Shown here: piece after piece, positions 1 to 4,759 of the stretch
How positions within the stretch are numbered: position 1 is the stretch's first letter
How the letters are laid out: every line of letters begins with the position of its first letter
Assembly: GCA_003503945.1 (NCBI GenBank)
Contig: DOCD01000149.1
Coordinates: 7,911-20,081, forward strand
DNA from: Clostridiales bacterium
GTDB taxonomy: Bacteria > Bacillota > Clostridia > Christensenellales > Borkfalkiaceae
Direction of reading: 5' to 3'
Length of the DNA: 12,171 bases
The notes under the pieces: generated by a model
What the model was told of the DNA's origin: nothing
Seen by the model: only the letters and a program-made list of their open reading frames with translations
Databases searched by the model: none
Made by a program: the position numbers and the translations under genes

Positions 1-1
1 G

Positions 2-949
2 ATAATAAAGCTGTACGACGTGACGGGCGGCAGCGTGTATTTCGACGGAAAGAGAATTTGCGCGGGGACGCGTTCCTACAAGGATAAAGCCGCTGCGGCG
101 CGCGCTGAGTATAAAAGGGAAGCGGCGGAAATAAAAAAGCAGTACTCCGAAGATAAGGCGCAGCGCGAAAAAGAGCTTTCCGCCGCGCAGGAAAGGTATG
201 CGGCGGTTTTGCGCGAACAGACCGAAAATATCAAAAAAGCCAAAGAGGACGAGCGCATTGCTAAGAAAGAAAAGCTCGCGACGAAAATCCAGATGATATT
301 TCAGGACCCTATCGCAAGTCTTAACCCGCGCATGACCGTTAGGGAAATTATAGCCGAAGGTCTTATAATTCAGGGCGTAAAGGATAAAAAATATATCGAC
401 GAACAGGTCTATAAAATGCTCGACCTCGTAGGGCTCGTGCCCGAACACGCAGGCAGGTACCCGCACGAGTTTTCGGGCGGGCAGCGGCAGAGGATAGGCA
501 TTGCAAGGGCGGTAATTATGAAGCCCGAGCTGATTATAGCCGACGAACCCATATCCGCGCTCGACGTGTCCATTCAGGCGCAGGTTATAAACCTGTTAAA
601 CGATTTAAGGCACAAGCTGGGGCTTACAATACTGTTCATTGCGCACGATTTGTCGGTGGTAAAATACTTTTCCGACAAAGTCGGGGTAATGCATTTCGGT
701 AAAATGGTCGAGCTTGCGCCCGCGGACGAACTGTTCGCAAAGCCGTTACACCCCTATACGAAATCGCTGTTATCCGCAATTCCTCTGCCCGACCCCGAGT
801 CGGAAAAGCGCAGGAAGAGGATAATATACAACCCTATCGCCGAACACGATTATTCGACGGATAAGCCGCGAATGCGGGAAATATCTAAGGAACATTTTGT
901 TTATTGCAACGATGCCGAATACGACAGATACACAGCCGAAATCAAATGA
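2..949 (+). CDS. oppF: Oligopeptide/dipeptide ABC transporter ATP-binding protein (OppF/DppF type), 5' partial
   Basis: This is the cytoplasmic ATPase subunit that powers peptide uptake with an Opp/Dpp permease pair and a binding protein. The reading frame is open to the left edge, so the true start and the Walker A loop lie outside the window; the GTG at 20 is an internal codon. Visible parts are the beta-strand ending GGSVYFDGK, the Q-loop IQMIFQDP, the OppF hallmark SLNPRMTV, the signature FSGGQRQRIGIARA, Walker B LIIADEP with the D-loop SALDVS, and the H-loop AHDLSVV. The C-terminal peptide-transporter extension (HPYTKSLLSAIPLPDP, then EHFVYCNDAEY) is complete. About 60-70 extra residues, rich in Ala, Glu, Lys and Arg, sit between FDGK and the Q-loop (roughly 75-285) and look like a helical coiled coil. 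The other opp genes are presumably upstream. The family call is secure; the peptide substrate is inferred. Confidence 0.93.
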   Translation: MIKLYDVTGGSVYFDGKRICAGTRSYKDKAAAARAEYKREAAEIKKQYSEDKAQREKELSAAQERYAAVLREQTENIKKAKEDERIAKKEKLATKIQMIFQDPIASLNPRMTVREIIAEGLIIQGVKDKKYIDEQVYKMLDLVGLVPEHAGRYPHEFSGGQRQRIGIARAVIMKPELIIADEPISALDVSIQAQVINLLNDLRHKLGLTILFIAHDLSVVKYFSDKVGVMHFGKMVELAPADELFAKPLHPYTKSLLSAIPLPDPESEKRRKRIIYNPIAEHDYSTDKPRMREISKEHFVYCNDAEYDRYTAEIK

Positions 950-1355
950 AAGTAAGCTCAACAAAAAAAATATAATAAGGTACGCAGTATGCGCGGCGGC
1001 GGGGCTATTATTCGTCCTCGCCGTCGTAAGCATAGAAAATATCTATGCGCAGACTTCGGCAAAGGAGGTTATGCGCATACTTTCCGACGGCTTTTTTGTT
1101 TCGGGAATATGTTTTGCGGGCGTGGGGCTTTTAATTTTTGCAAGCAACGGCGGCGCATTCGATATTTTAGGCTATGGTTTTCGAATGGTTTTCGAGGTTT
1201 TCCGCCGCGATTTATCAAAGCGCAAATATAAAGACTACTACGAATACCGCAAGGCGAAGCGCGAAAAACCGCGCAGCGTAGCGTATGTGCTTGTCGTCGG
1301 TATCGCGCTTATACTTATCGCCGTCGTTTTTACGGTTATTTATTATAATGTTTAA
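897..1355 (+). CDS. DUF3899 family membrane protein
   Basis: A small integral membrane protein of unknown function, common in Bacillota. It has a polar, Asn/Lys-rich N-terminus, then hydrophobic segments near residues 29-46, 66-83 and 130-150. The family-like motif GGAFDILGYGFR follows segment two, and a charged loop DYYEYRKAKREK lies before the last segment. The start is ambiguous. TTG at 897 has an AAGGA (887-891) 5 nt upstream, whereas the ATG at 912 lies 20 nt from that site and has no other SD; I chose TTG. Either start overlaps the 3' end of the peptide transporter gene (by 53 or 38 nt), which suggests translational coupling and co-transcription. The stop overlaps the stop of the convergent downstream gene by 4 nt, with no intrinsic terminator between them. 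The family assignment rests on motif recall; the function is unknown. Confidence 0.8.
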   Translation: MFIATMPNTTDTQPKSNESKLNKKNIIRYAVCAAAGLLFVLAVVSIENIYAQTSAKEVMRILSDGFFVSGICFAGVGLLIFASNGGAFDILGYGFRMVFEVFRRDLSKRKYKDYYEYRKAKREKPRSVAYVLVVGIALILIAVVFTVIYYNV

Positions 1356-1642
1356 ACTTCTTTCGGCTCGTACGGCTCGCTCGCTTCGATGCCTATGAGC
1401 AGCCCTATTTTAAAGCCCTCCACAAAAAAATCGTCTATTTCGACGGAGGAGGCGGCGTCAACGGCGTCTTCGAATTCGTCGAACAGCTTCATAATATCGG
1501 GATATGCTTCAATCTTTTCGATAAGCTTATCGTGCAAATTGCTTGTTTTTTCAATAAGCTTGAAATACTTGTCGCTTATAGGTACTCTTTCCGTCAAACC
1601 TCTGCTGTGATGACATACATCCAAAATAGTTGATTTTTTCAT
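1352..1642 (-). CDS. DUF6809-like small hypothetical protein
   Basis: A 96-residue soluble protein with no signal peptide or membrane segment. Predicted helices dominate, and the C-terminal pattern (LFDEFEDAVDAASSVE, then FVEGFKIGLLIGIE at residues 73-86) resembles the DUF6809 family of small Bacillota proteins often found near phage or mobile-element genes. No biochemical function is known. The ATG at 1642 was chosen because AAGGAG lies 8 nt upstream on this strand. A GTG at 1666 is in frame but falls about at the predicted transcription start. The gene has a perfect promoter (TTGACA, 17 nt, TATAAT) and is divergent from a small XRE regulator. Two of three operator-like palindromes overlap this promoter, so the gene is probably the main target of that repressor. 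No terminator is visible at its 3' end, where it abuts the DUF3899 gene tail to tail. Confidence 0.72.
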   Translation of the reverse strand: MKKSTILDVCHHSRGLTERVPISDKYFKLIEKTSNLHDKLIEKIEAYPDIMKLFDEFEDAVDAASSVEIDDFFVEGFKIGLLIGIEASEPYEPKEV

Positions 1643-1654
1643 AATTAATACTCC

Positions 1655-1737
1655 TTGACAAGTCACTATAATGACATTATACGGTCATTTTAGTGACTTG
1701 TCAAGCAATTTGGTCACAATTGTGATATAATTAAATT
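1655..1737. promoter_or_regulatory. Divergent promoter region with three GTCA-N6-TGAC operators
   Basis: Minus-strand promoter for the DUF6809-like gene: -35 TTGACA at 1704-1699 and -10 TATAAT at 1681-1676, spacer exactly 17. Plus-strand promoter for the XRE gene: extended -10 TGATATAAT at 1723-1731. A second, weaker plus-strand pair is possible (TTGACA 1655-1660, TATACG 1678-1683). Three palindromes fit GTCA-N6-TGAC: 1662-1675 (perfect ends), 1684-1697 (perfect ends) and 1713-1726 (last base T; the core TCACAATTGTGA at 1714-1725 is a perfect palindrome). Sites 1 and 2 are arms of a larger inverted repeat, 1655-1675 and 1684-1704, 21 bp with one mismatch. Their centres are 22 bp apart, about two helical turns. 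Site 2 lies in the minus promoter spacer, site 1 at its start point, and site 3 overlaps the plus -10. The layout predicts autorepression plus repression of the minus gene by the XRE protein. Confidence 0.8.
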
Positions 1738-1947
1738 ATGGAAGAATTTACTCTTAGATTAAAAGAATTACGAACAGCAAAAAGACTTTCTCAACAGCAA
1801 CTTGCAAAAGAAATAGGTGTAGGGCGTTCTTCAATTACTTACTGGGAGATGGGTGAAAAAATCCCAAGCGCGCAAGCGATAGTAACGCTTGCAAGGTACT
1901 TCGGGGTAACTACCGATTATTTGCTCGGCGAATCCGATATAAAATAA
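1738..1947 (+). CDS. Small XRE-family transcriptional regulator (HTH_3)
   Basis: A 69-residue protein consisting almost entirely of one Cro/C1-type helix-turn-helix domain. Helix 1 is LRLKELRTAKRLS, helix 2 QQQLAKEIG, and the recognition helix follows VGRSSITYWEMG, with the typical end LARYFGVTTDYLLGES. There is no sensor or oligomerisation domain, so it probably acts as a simple dimeric repressor like phage Cro or plasmid repressors. The start is firm because the domain begins a few residues later and no upstream alternative exists. No Shine-Dalgarno is present, and the -10 box ends 6 nt before the ATG, so translation is predicted to be leaderless. Codon usage is AT-richer than in the flanking housekeeping genes, consistent with acquisition. 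The triple palindrome upstream is its likely binding site. Confidence 0.92.
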   Translation: MEEFTLRLKELRTAKRLSQQQLAKEIGVGRSSITYWEMGEKIPSAQAIVTLARYFGVTTDYLLGESDIK

Positions 1948-1960
1948 AAATCGAAATTAA

Positions 1961-2023
1961 GCCTTCCCCCTTTTAAGGGGGAAGGTGTCTTTGTCATAAG
2001 ACAAAGACAGATGAGGGATGTAT
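1961..2023. repeat. Palindromic repeat element (two tandem hairpins plus GATGAGGGATG tail)
   Basis: Hairpin one: arms CCTTCCCCCTT (1962-1972) and AAGGGGGAAGG (1975-1985), perfect 11-bp complement. Hairpin two: arms TGTCTTTGTC (1986-1995) and GACAAAGACA (2000-2009), perfect, with ATAA as loop. A GATGAGGGATG tail follows. There is no U-tract, so this is not a standard terminator. The architecture (purine/pyrimidine hairpin, second hairpin, GAGGG tail) matches dispersed palindromic elements familiar from clostridial genomes, and resembles the partial element at the right edge of this window. Confidence 0.7.
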
Positions 2024-2027
2024 TGCC

Positions 2028-2059
2028 TTGACAATTTTATTACTTTAAAGTATTATAAT
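2028..2059 (+). promoter_or_regulatory. Promoter of the 34-residue small ORF (candidate toxin mRNA)
   Basis: -35 TTGACA at 2028-2033, 17-nt spacer, -10 TATTAT at 2051-2056 (an overlapping TATAAT at 2054-2059 has a 20-nt spacer). Transcription would start near 2063-2066, giving a leader of about 70 nt. The leader includes a CCGCG/CGCGG hairpin (2064-2068 with 2076-2080). The region ACTTCC (2111-2116) can pair with GGAGGT (2123-2128), closing over the Shine-Dalgarno. Confidence 0.72.
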
Positions 2060-2135
2060 TAAGCCGCGACTGCAACGCGGCGGTGAACGGGGCGACCTGT
2101 GGCGGTTAGCACTTCCTTAAAAGGAGGTGATAATT

Positions 2136-2240
2136 ATGGGTATTGAATACATATTGCTGTTGTTAAGGTTGATTAACGACGGAATTGTTTCTTCTATTAC
2201 CGTAACTAATACTATGGTAACGATACGCATAAAAAAATAA
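2136..2240 (+). CDS. 34-residue hydrophobic small protein, candidate type I toxin
   Basis: A short ORF starting MGIEYILLLLRLINDG and ending in a basic TIRIKK tail. The N-terminal third is strongly hydrophobic; the rest alternates hydrophobic and Thr/Ser residues, then is basic. Translation signals are excellent: AAGGAGGTGAT (2121-2131) is a near-complete match to the 16S 3' end, with 8 nt between GGAGG and the ATG. That SD is predicted to be hidden in the mRNA by upstream ACTTCC, a common feature of type I toxin mRNAs. The stop codon lies inside the stem of a terminator. A divergently placed strong promoter makes an RNA antisense to the 3' end. I do not recognise the peptide family. Size, hydrophobicity, SD masking and convergent antisense RNA resemble the Fst/par and TxpA/RatA loci; toxicity is inference. 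It could instead be a leader peptide, but no downstream gene shares its transcript. Confidence 0.62.
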   Translation: MGIEYILLLLRLINDGIVSSITVTNTMVTIRIKK

Positions 2241-2328
2241 CTGCCCCTCGGTCAAAGTCGGACAGTTATTTTAATTGAACAACTTAGGCTAACCGTCGCT
2301 TAACCTCAATCGGTTATCGCCCTTGTTC
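2231..2328 (-). ncRNA. Candidate antisense RNA (antitoxin) opposite the small ORF
   Basis: A perfect sigma-70 promoter on the minus strand (TTGACA 2363-2358, 17-nt spacer, TATAAT 2340-2335) would start an RNA near 2328. It would end after the hairpin at 2272-2234, which on this strand is followed by seven U residues (2237-2231), giving about 98 nt. The RNA has a nested hairpin: TGAACAA (2329-2323) with TTGTTCA (2282-2276), and inside it TAACCG (2316-2311) with CGGTTA (2295-2290). It overlaps the small-ORF mRNA over its last ~40 nt, including the stop codon. The UAACCG arm can also pair with CGGUUA at 2103-2108 in the toxin leader, just upstream of the SD hairpin. No credible ORF lies in it. 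Promoter and terminator are clear; antitoxin function is inferred. Confidence 0.62.
2234..2272. terminator. Bidirectional terminator of the small ORF and antisense RNA
   Basis: Arms AAAATAACTG (2234-2243) and CAGTTATTTT (2263-2272) are perfectly complementary, with CC/GG pairs inside the loop side. The minus-strand read has a seven-T tract; the plus-strand read has four Ts. The small ORF's TAA stop is inside the left arm. Confidence 0.75.
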
Positions 2329-2334
2329 ATTTAT

Positions 2335-2363
2335 ATTATATTCGCTATTTAGAAATTTGTCAA
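2335..2363 (-). promoter_or_regulatory. Consensus promoter of the antisense RNA
   Basis: -35 TTGACA (2363-2358) and -10 TATAAT (2340-2335) both match consensus exactly, with the ideal 17-nt spacer. It is better than the promoter of the opposing small ORF, as expected if the antisense RNA must be in excess. It is back to back with the promoter of the LOG gene. Confidence 0.75.
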
Positions 2364-2378
2364 GGCTTTTATAAAAAT

Positions 2379-2406
2379 TTAACATTTTCTTAAAAATGAA
2401 TATAAT
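2379..2406 (+). promoter_or_regulatory. Promoter for the LOG/phosphatase operon
   Basis: -35 TTAACA at 2379-2384 (5/6 match), 16-nt spacer, -10 TATAAT at 2401-2406. The start would be near 2413, about 25 nt before the ATG, with AAGAGG (2426-2431) as ribosome binding site. Confidence 0.6.
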
Positions 2407-2437
2407 ATAAGAGTACTATATTTTTAAGAGGCAAATT

Positions 2438-3022
2438 ATGAAAATATGTATTTTCGGCGCGGCAAGCGCGCATATTGATAAAATATATATCGACGAAACC
2501 GAAAAACTCGCGAAAAAGCTTGCGCAAAAAGGGCATTCGCTCGTGTTCGGCGCGGGCGCCACGGGGCTTATGGGCGCGGCTGCGCGCGGCTTTAAGGCGG
2601 GCGGCGGCTTTGTTCACGGGGTTATTCCCGAGTTTTTCAGGGAGGAAAGCGTCGAAGCCATTTTCGACGGCTGCGACAAAATAACTTATACCAAAACCAT
2701 GTCCGAAAGGAAGTTCGTAATGGAGGGCGAGGCGGAAGCCTTTATTATAACCCCCGGCGGCATAGGCACCTTTGAGGAATTCTTCGAAGTGCTCACCTTA
2801 AAACAGCTCGGCAGGCACAATAAGGCTATCGCGATACTAAACACGCTCAATTATTACGACGATTTGGAAAAGTTTATGAACACCGTTGCCGAACGTAAAT
2901 TTATGACGTTCAAGTGCGGCGAAATGTACAAAGTTTTCAATGACGCAGATAAGCTTATCGACTATATCGAAAGTTACGTCCCCGACGACGGCGGCTGGCG
3001 AAAGCTTAAAATCGGCGATTAG
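2438..3022 (+). CDS. LOG family protein (TIGR00730-type nucleotide 5'-monophosphate phosphoribohydrolase)
   Basis: A 194-residue Rossmann-like cytosolic enzyme of the LOG (LONELY GUY) family, which splits N6-modified adenosine 5'-monophosphates, and in many bacteria AMP-like nucleotides, into base and ribose 5-phosphate. It starts with the nucleotide-fold strand KICIFGAAS, followed by LVFGAGATGLMGA (residues 35-47), MSERKFVM (88-95) with the conserved Arg-Lys, and the family signature PGGIGTFEE (106-114), whose Glu is catalytic. Length is normal. The ATG at 2438 is supported by AAGAGG 6 nt upstream. A tyrosine phosphatase gene follows 18 nt downstream with its own SD, so the two form an operon. 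The family is secure. The physiological substrate is not known; older annotations as lysine decarboxylase should be avoided. Confidence 0.93.
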   Translation: MKICIFGAASAHIDKIYIDETEKLAKKLAQKGHSLVFGAGATGLMGAAARGFKAGGGFVHGVIPEFFREESVEAIFDGCDKITYTKTMSERKFVMEGEAEAFIITPGGIGTFEEFFEVLTLKQLGRHNKAIAILNTLNYYDDLEKFMNTVAERKFMTFKCGEMYKVFNDADKLIDYIESYVPDDGGWRKLKIGD

Positions 3023-3040
3023 TTTTAAGGAGTAACTCAT

Positions 3041-3526
3041 ATGATAAACGTAGCGTTTGTATGTATGGGCAATATCTGCCGTTCGCCCATGGCTGAGCTT
3101 ATATTCAAAAAAATGGTAAAGGAAAGGGGGCTTGAATTAAGCTTCCGCATAACCTCGTTTGCTACGCACGACTGCGAGGAGGGCAACCCTATATATCCTC
3201 CCGCAAAAAAGACGCTTTCCGAGCACGGTATAATCGGCGGGCACACCGCAAAGCAGATAAGCCTTGCCGACGTCAAAAATAACGACTATATCCTCGTTAT
3301 GGACAGCAGCAACCTTTTTGACTTATTGCGCCTGACGGGCGGTGAGTACGGCGCGAAGATTTTAAAGCTGTGTTCTTTTACCTCTCACCCGCGCGACGTT
3401 GCCGACCCGTGGTACACGCGCGACTTCGAAAAGGCGTACCGCGACATTTACGACGGCTGCGAGTGCTTCCTCGATTACTTACTCAAAGAAAAGAAGGAAG
3501 CTTTTACTGACGATAAATACCATTAA
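3041..3526 (+). CDS. Low-molecular-weight protein-tyrosine phosphatase
   Basis: A 161-residue cytosolic phosphatase of the LMW-PTP family. The P-loop CX5R(S) is CMGNICRSP at residues 8-16 (nucleophile Cys8, Arg14), right after the first beta strand NVAFV. The general-acid motif is ADPWY (Asp122), and the C-terminal helix YRDIYDGCECFLDYL is typical. The residue after GN in the loop is Ile12. In YwlE-type arginine phosphatases this position is Thr, so tyrosine specificity is the better prediction here. The start is fixed by AAGGAG (3027-3032) 8 nt before the ATG. It is the second gene of an operon with the LOG protein and ends at a shared bidirectional terminator. No cognate tyrosine kinase or capsule gene is in the window. 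Confidence 0.95.
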   Translation: MINVAFVCMGNICRSPMAELIFKKMVKERGLELSFRITSFATHDCEEGNPIYPPAKKTLSEHGIIGGHTAKQISLADVKNNDYILVMDSSNLFDLLRLTGGEYGAKILKLCSFTSHPRDVADPWYTRDFEKAYRDIYDGCECFLDYLLKEKKEAFTDDKYH

Positions 3527-3528
3527 AA

Positions 3529-3557
3529 AAAGCCCCGTTTAAGGGGCTTTAATTTTT
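3529..3557. terminator. Bidirectional terminator between the phosphatase gene and the DegV gene
   Basis: AAAGCCCC (3529-3536) and GGGGCTTT (3543-3550) form a perfect 8-bp stem with a GTTTAA loop. On the plus strand it is followed by AATTTTT; on the minus strand the stem's T run extends to TTTTTTT. It serves both convergent transcripts. Confidence 0.9.
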
Positions 3558-4500
3558 ACGCGTTTTTCTTTGCGAACAGTCCGAACTTTTTGTGCTCGGC
3601 AACGGTTGCGGCGGAGCGCCTTTCCTTGCCCATATAGAAGAGTGCAAGCGTGCCGGGGCCCACGTGAGAGCCCGTGCAAAGGTCGTAAAACTCGATAACG
3701 ATATCGTTCGCGCCAAGCTGTCTGAGCTTATCCGCCAGCGCGTTCGCGTCCTCCTCGCAGTCGCAGTGGGTTATTGCGATAGTCTGGTTTGCGGGGTCTA
3801 TGACGTTGTCGGTAAAGTTCTTAATCATTGCGTCGATTGATTTCTTTCTGCCGCGCTCCTTTGCATATACCGTGAGCATGGCGGGGGACGAGCCGTCCGC
3901 GTGCAGCATAGGCTTTATGTTCAAAAGCGCGCCGGCAATTGCGACAATGGTCGAAACTCTTCCGCTTCTTTTAAGGTATTTTAAATCGTTTACCGTCACG
4001 ACGGAGTTCATTCTGTATCTGTTTTCCTCAATCCACGCGGCGCACGCGTCAAGACTTTCGCCCGCAGATTTCATCTTTGCCGCCTGAACGGCTAAAAGCC
4101 CTTCGCCGAGCGAGGCGTTCACGCTGTCTAAAACGAACATTTTTCTTTCGGGGAACTTTTCTTTTAAAGCGTTCATTGCCTTTACCGCCTGCGCGTACGT
4201 GCCGCTCAGCCCCTGCGTAATGGTCACAAGCAGAACGTCTTTACCCTGTTCCATAGAGGGGGAAATCGCGTTAATAAAATCCTCCTCGCACACGAGCGAG
4301 GTTTTTATGTCCGCGCCCTCCGATAAAAGCTTGTAGTAGGCTTTCGCCGTTTCTTTGAAAGGCTTGTCGTGTTCGTAGCAGGATTTAATAGTTCCGTTTA
4401 CGGTGTACGTGAAGGGGATAACTTTAATGCCCGTTTCTTCAACCATTTCGTCCGTCAGGTTTGCGGCGGAATCGACGAAAATATCAAACTCGTTATTCAT
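3556..4500 (-). CDS. DegV family protein (FakB-type fatty-acid-binding protein)
   Basis: A 314-residue cytosolic protein of the DegV/FakB family. These proteins hold a fatty acid while FakA phosphorylates it to acyl-phosphate for phospholipid synthesis. Family landmarks are all present: DIFVDSAANLT (6-16), KTSLV (66-70) and TQGLSGTY (95-102), which contribute the Thr and Ser that bind the carboxylate, VLDSVNASLGEGLL (123-136), LKYLKRSGRVS (173-183), and the C-terminal TGSHVGPGTLALFYMG (276-291). The ATG is supported by GAGGTG about 8 nt upstream on this strand. The gene stands alone. No fakA-like gene is visible here, so the kinase partner must be encoded elsewhere. A plausible promoter lies 80-110 nt upstream. 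The family call is very secure; fatty-acid preference cannot be predicted. Confidence 0.95.
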   Translation of the reverse strand: MNNEFDIFVDSAANLTDEMVEETGIKVIPFTYTVNGTIKSCYEHDKPFKETAKAYYKLLSEGADIKTSLVCEEDFINAISPSMEQGKDVLLVTITQGLSGTYAQAVKAMNALKEKFPERKMFVLDSVNASLGEGLLAVQAAKMKSAGESLDACAAWIEENRYRMNSVVTVNDLKYLKRSGRVSTIVAIAGALLNIKPMLHADGSSPAMLTVYAKERGRKKSIDAMIKNFTDNVIDPANQTIAITHCDCEEDANALADKLRQLGANDIVIEFYDLCTGSHVGPGTLALFYMGKERRSAATVAEHKKFGLFAKKNA

Positions 4501-4582
4501 AATTAAACACCTCGAAATTTATGTGTATTTTATAAATTAGCGCCTCGGCGGTGCGTATCCCGCCCGTCGTACGGCTATAATT

Positions 4583-4612
4583 ATATTATCACCCTAAATC
4601 ACGGAAAAACAA
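4583..4612 (-). promoter_or_regulatory. Possible promoter of the DegV gene
   Basis: Minus strand: -35 TTGTTT (4612-4607), 18-nt spacer, extended -10 TGATAATAT with hexamer TAATAT at 4588-4583. It would give a leader of about 75 nt. The match is moderate. Confidence 0.4.
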
Positions 4613-4673
4613 CACATTTTGCCTAAATTGTTGTCCACGATTTGAAATTGCAGGTAAACTGAATAAATTCACG

Positions 4674-4713
4674 ACTCTACCGACAAAATTTCATACTCTA
4701 CTCACAGTAGAGT
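4674..4713. promoter_or_regulatory. ACTCTAC/GTAGAGT operator-like repeats upstream of the membrane XRE gene
   Basis: ACTCTAC occurs at 4674-4680 and again at 4695-4701, exactly 21 bp apart. The second copy forms an inverted repeat with GTAGAGT at 4707-4713 (loop TCACA). The cluster sits just upstream of the -35 box at 4725, a position suited to a dimeric regulator. The likely binder is the adjacent XRE protein, by inference. Confidence 0.55.
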
Positions 4714-4724
4714 GCCATAAACAG

Positions 4725-4753
4725 TTGAACTTTTTGCCGATACGTGTTAAAAT
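4725..4753 (+). promoter_or_regulatory. Promoter of the XRE-gltX-cmpB operon, predicted leaderless
   Basis: -35 TTGAAC at 4725-4730, 17-nt spacer, extended -10 TGTTAAAAT with hexamer TAAAAT at 4748-4753. The ATG at 4760 lies 6 nt after the hexamer, at the expected transcription start, and no SD precedes it. Confidence 0.62.
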
Positions 4754-4759
4754 AATGAT

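Noticed and set aside
1664..1666. GTG start for the DUF6809-like gene, eight residues longer
   Set aside because: It lies at or next to the transcription start predicted from the perfect promoter, and the ATG at 1642 has AAGGAG at ideal spacing.
1961..2009. Terminator for the small XRE gene
   Set aside because: Both hairpins are perfect but neither is followed by a T-run. The layout fits a dispersed palindromic repeat better.
1987..2010. CRISPR-like repeat
   Set aside because: Only single hairpin units occur, with no spaced repeat series or cas genes.
2063..2135. Riboswitch in the leader of the small ORF
   Set aside because: The ~70-nt leader has hairpins but matches no riboswitch consensus that I know, and SD masking fits a type I toxin mRNA without a ligand.
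2290..2330. Short ORF (13 codons, MNKGDNRLRL...) inside the antisense RNA
   Set aside because: It has no SD, is very short, and starts at or just ahead of the predicted RNA 5' end. The RNA structure explains the sequence better.
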